Notes under the pieces: model-generated
Database searches by the model: none
The model's input: the letters and a program-made list of their open reading frames with translations, nothing else
What the model was told of the DNA's origin: nothing
In this document: piece by piece, positions 63,495 through 64,000 of the stretch
How positions within the stretch are numbered: the first letter of the stretch is position 1
How the letters are laid out: each line of letters starts with the position of its first letter
Source of the DNA: Actinomycetes bacterium
GTDB lineage: Bacteria > Actinomycetota > Actinomycetes > Actinomycetales > Dermatophilaceae
NCBI GenBank assembly: GCA_029778715.1
Contig: JAKOPT010000019.1
Coordinates: forward strand, 83,583-147,582
Direction of reading: 5' to 3'
Length of the DNA stretch: 64,000 nt
Program-made: the position numbers and the translations under genes

Positions 63495-63735
63495 GGCGGC
63501 TGGATACCGGGTCCCAGGCGGGGCGGGACACCCTGATCCAGGCGAGACTGGAGACCGGTTCCCGGGTGCTCCGGGGAACCCTGTCTCGAATACCGCTGGA
63601 AACCCGACCCAGGTGCGCGGAAGACCCGATCCTGGGTGCGAAGTGAGGCCCGATCTCGGGCGCGGCGCGACCTGGTTCTGGGCGCGCATGGTGGCTCGAT
63701 CTAGGGCGCGGAAGAGACCCTGACTGCTGCGGAAT
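63495..63735. repeat. degenerate short tandem repeat array
   Basis: About ten imperfect units of 21-28 bases, e.g. GACCCGATCCTGGGTGCG, GCCCGATCTCGGGCGCGG, GACCTGGTTCTGGGCGCG, GCTCGATCTAGGGCGCGG. Many units have a small inverted repeat inside (CCCGA-TC-TCGGG). No ORF of merit crosses it. Confidence 0.55.
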
Positions 63736-63769
63736 ATTCTTGGTGTACAGCACAATTACCCTCCCCACA

Positions 63770-63801
63770 GGGTTGCTTTGGAATGGGTACGGGTGTACGA
63801 T
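63770..63801 (+). promoter_or_regulatory. promoter of the DUF222 gene
   Basis: TTGCTT, about 17 bases, then TACGAT, ending five bases before the ATG at 63807. The transcript would have almost no leader. Confidence 0.5.
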
Positions 63802-63806
63802 GAAGT

Positions 63807-64000
63807 ATGTCGACAACCACCACCCTCGAACCCCTCACCGGGGTGCGGGCCGTGCTGTCGAACATCACCGGGGAGGGGTTGAGCGACGCGGACCGGTTGG
63901 TTCTGATTGGTGCCCTCGAAGAACTGAAAGCGGTCACCACGGCGGCGCAGGTGCGGGTCACCGAAGCCTTCGATACCTCGCAGCGGTGCGCCCATGTCCA
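63807..64000 (+). CDS. DUF222/13E12-repeat family protein, N-terminal part only
   Basis: The frame from ATG 63807 (MSTTTTLEPLTGVRAVLSN) is open to the window edge (64 residues). LSDADRLVLIGALEELKAVT followed by AAQVRVTEAFDTSQR is the typical start of DUF222 proteins, which usually end in an HNH nuclease domain and occur in many copies in actinobacteria. The HNH part would lie outside the window. Confidence 0.75.
   Translation, partial: MSTTTTLEPLTGVRAVLSNITGEGLSDADRLVLIGALEELKAVTTAAQVRVTEAFDTSQRCAHV

Noticed and set aside
1..64000. CGGCATAC as a KOPS or Chi polar motif
   Set aside because: The two orientations are about equally common on both sides of the element, without the skew expected of a polar motif.

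Overview
The window is high-GC actinobacterial chromosome: GTG starts are common, GTGA/ATGA 4-base overlaps link genes, and the families include IclR regulators, aminopeptidase P, DUF2332, DUF4192 and DUF222. Content and codon use suggest a Dermatophilaceae/Intrasporangiaceae-type organism; that placement is inference.

Layout. 1-7,774 is housekeeping: a CPA2 antiporter (cut by the left edge), a small ParB-fold-like protein, aminopeptidase P, a GntR regulator with a DUF1648 membrane protein, DUF2332, an acyl-CoA synthetase and a MarC protein. 7,880-15,198 together with 36,799-53,623 is one large locus for uptake and breakdown of choline and glycine betaine. It holds BetA and BetB, a betaine ABC transporter (ProV, fused tandem permease ProW, lipoprotein ProX), a corrinoid methyltransferase system (MttB-family MtgB without pyrrolysine, corrinoid protein MtgC, methyl-tetrahydrofolate methyltransferase MtgA, a RACo-type corrinoid activator, DUF1638), a homocysteine methyltransferase, a methylene-tetrahydrofolate reductase, a dimethylglycine/sarcosine dehydrogenase-like flavoprotein with its own ETF pair, serine dehydratase and two IclR regulators. 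Read together: choline to betaine aldehyde to betaine; betaine loses one methyl to the corrinoid protein and then tetrahydrofolate; dimethylglycine is oxidised with electrons passed to ETF; methyl-THF can be oxidised by the MetF-like enzyme; glycine plus C1 can give serine, which SdaA turns into pyruvate.

This locus is split by a 21.6-kb integrated mobile element (about 15,195-36,798) sitting inside the permease gene proW. Both junctions keep the reading frame, so precise excision would rebuild a 706-codon permease. The element carries a large serine integrase, an excisionase-like protein, an HUH-type Rep with iterons, MobA relaxase and MobC, an SSB/DprA/DUF4192/ArdA block, a second serine recombinase and several defence-type genes (FRG, a decayed type III methyltransferase, Abi_C, PLD-like). 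No conjugation ATPase or secretion system is visible, so it looks like an integrative mobilizable element.

53,800-64,000 holds glycerol kinase, a mesaconyl-CoA-hydratase-like MaoC protein, a three-gene cassette of WXG/ESX-like proteins, a PHP phosphoesterase, a RecB-like Fe-S nuclease, a glyoxalase-fold protein, an orphan ParA ATPase and the start of a DUF222 protein.

The most unusual DNA-level signals are: (1) the octamer CGGCATAC/GTATGCCG, seen about 69 times in the 42 kb of host DNA and not once in the 21.6-kb element; (2) an array of five hairpins with a constant 14-nt loop and covarying stems directly upstream of the Abi_C gene, with a sixth just after it; (3) a 15-mer palindrome TTGC-N7-GCAA shared by the promoters of betB, the dimethylglycine dehydrogenase and metF; (4) a dispersed palindromic intergenic repeat in four copies, all in host DNA; (5) reconstructable att sites in proW.
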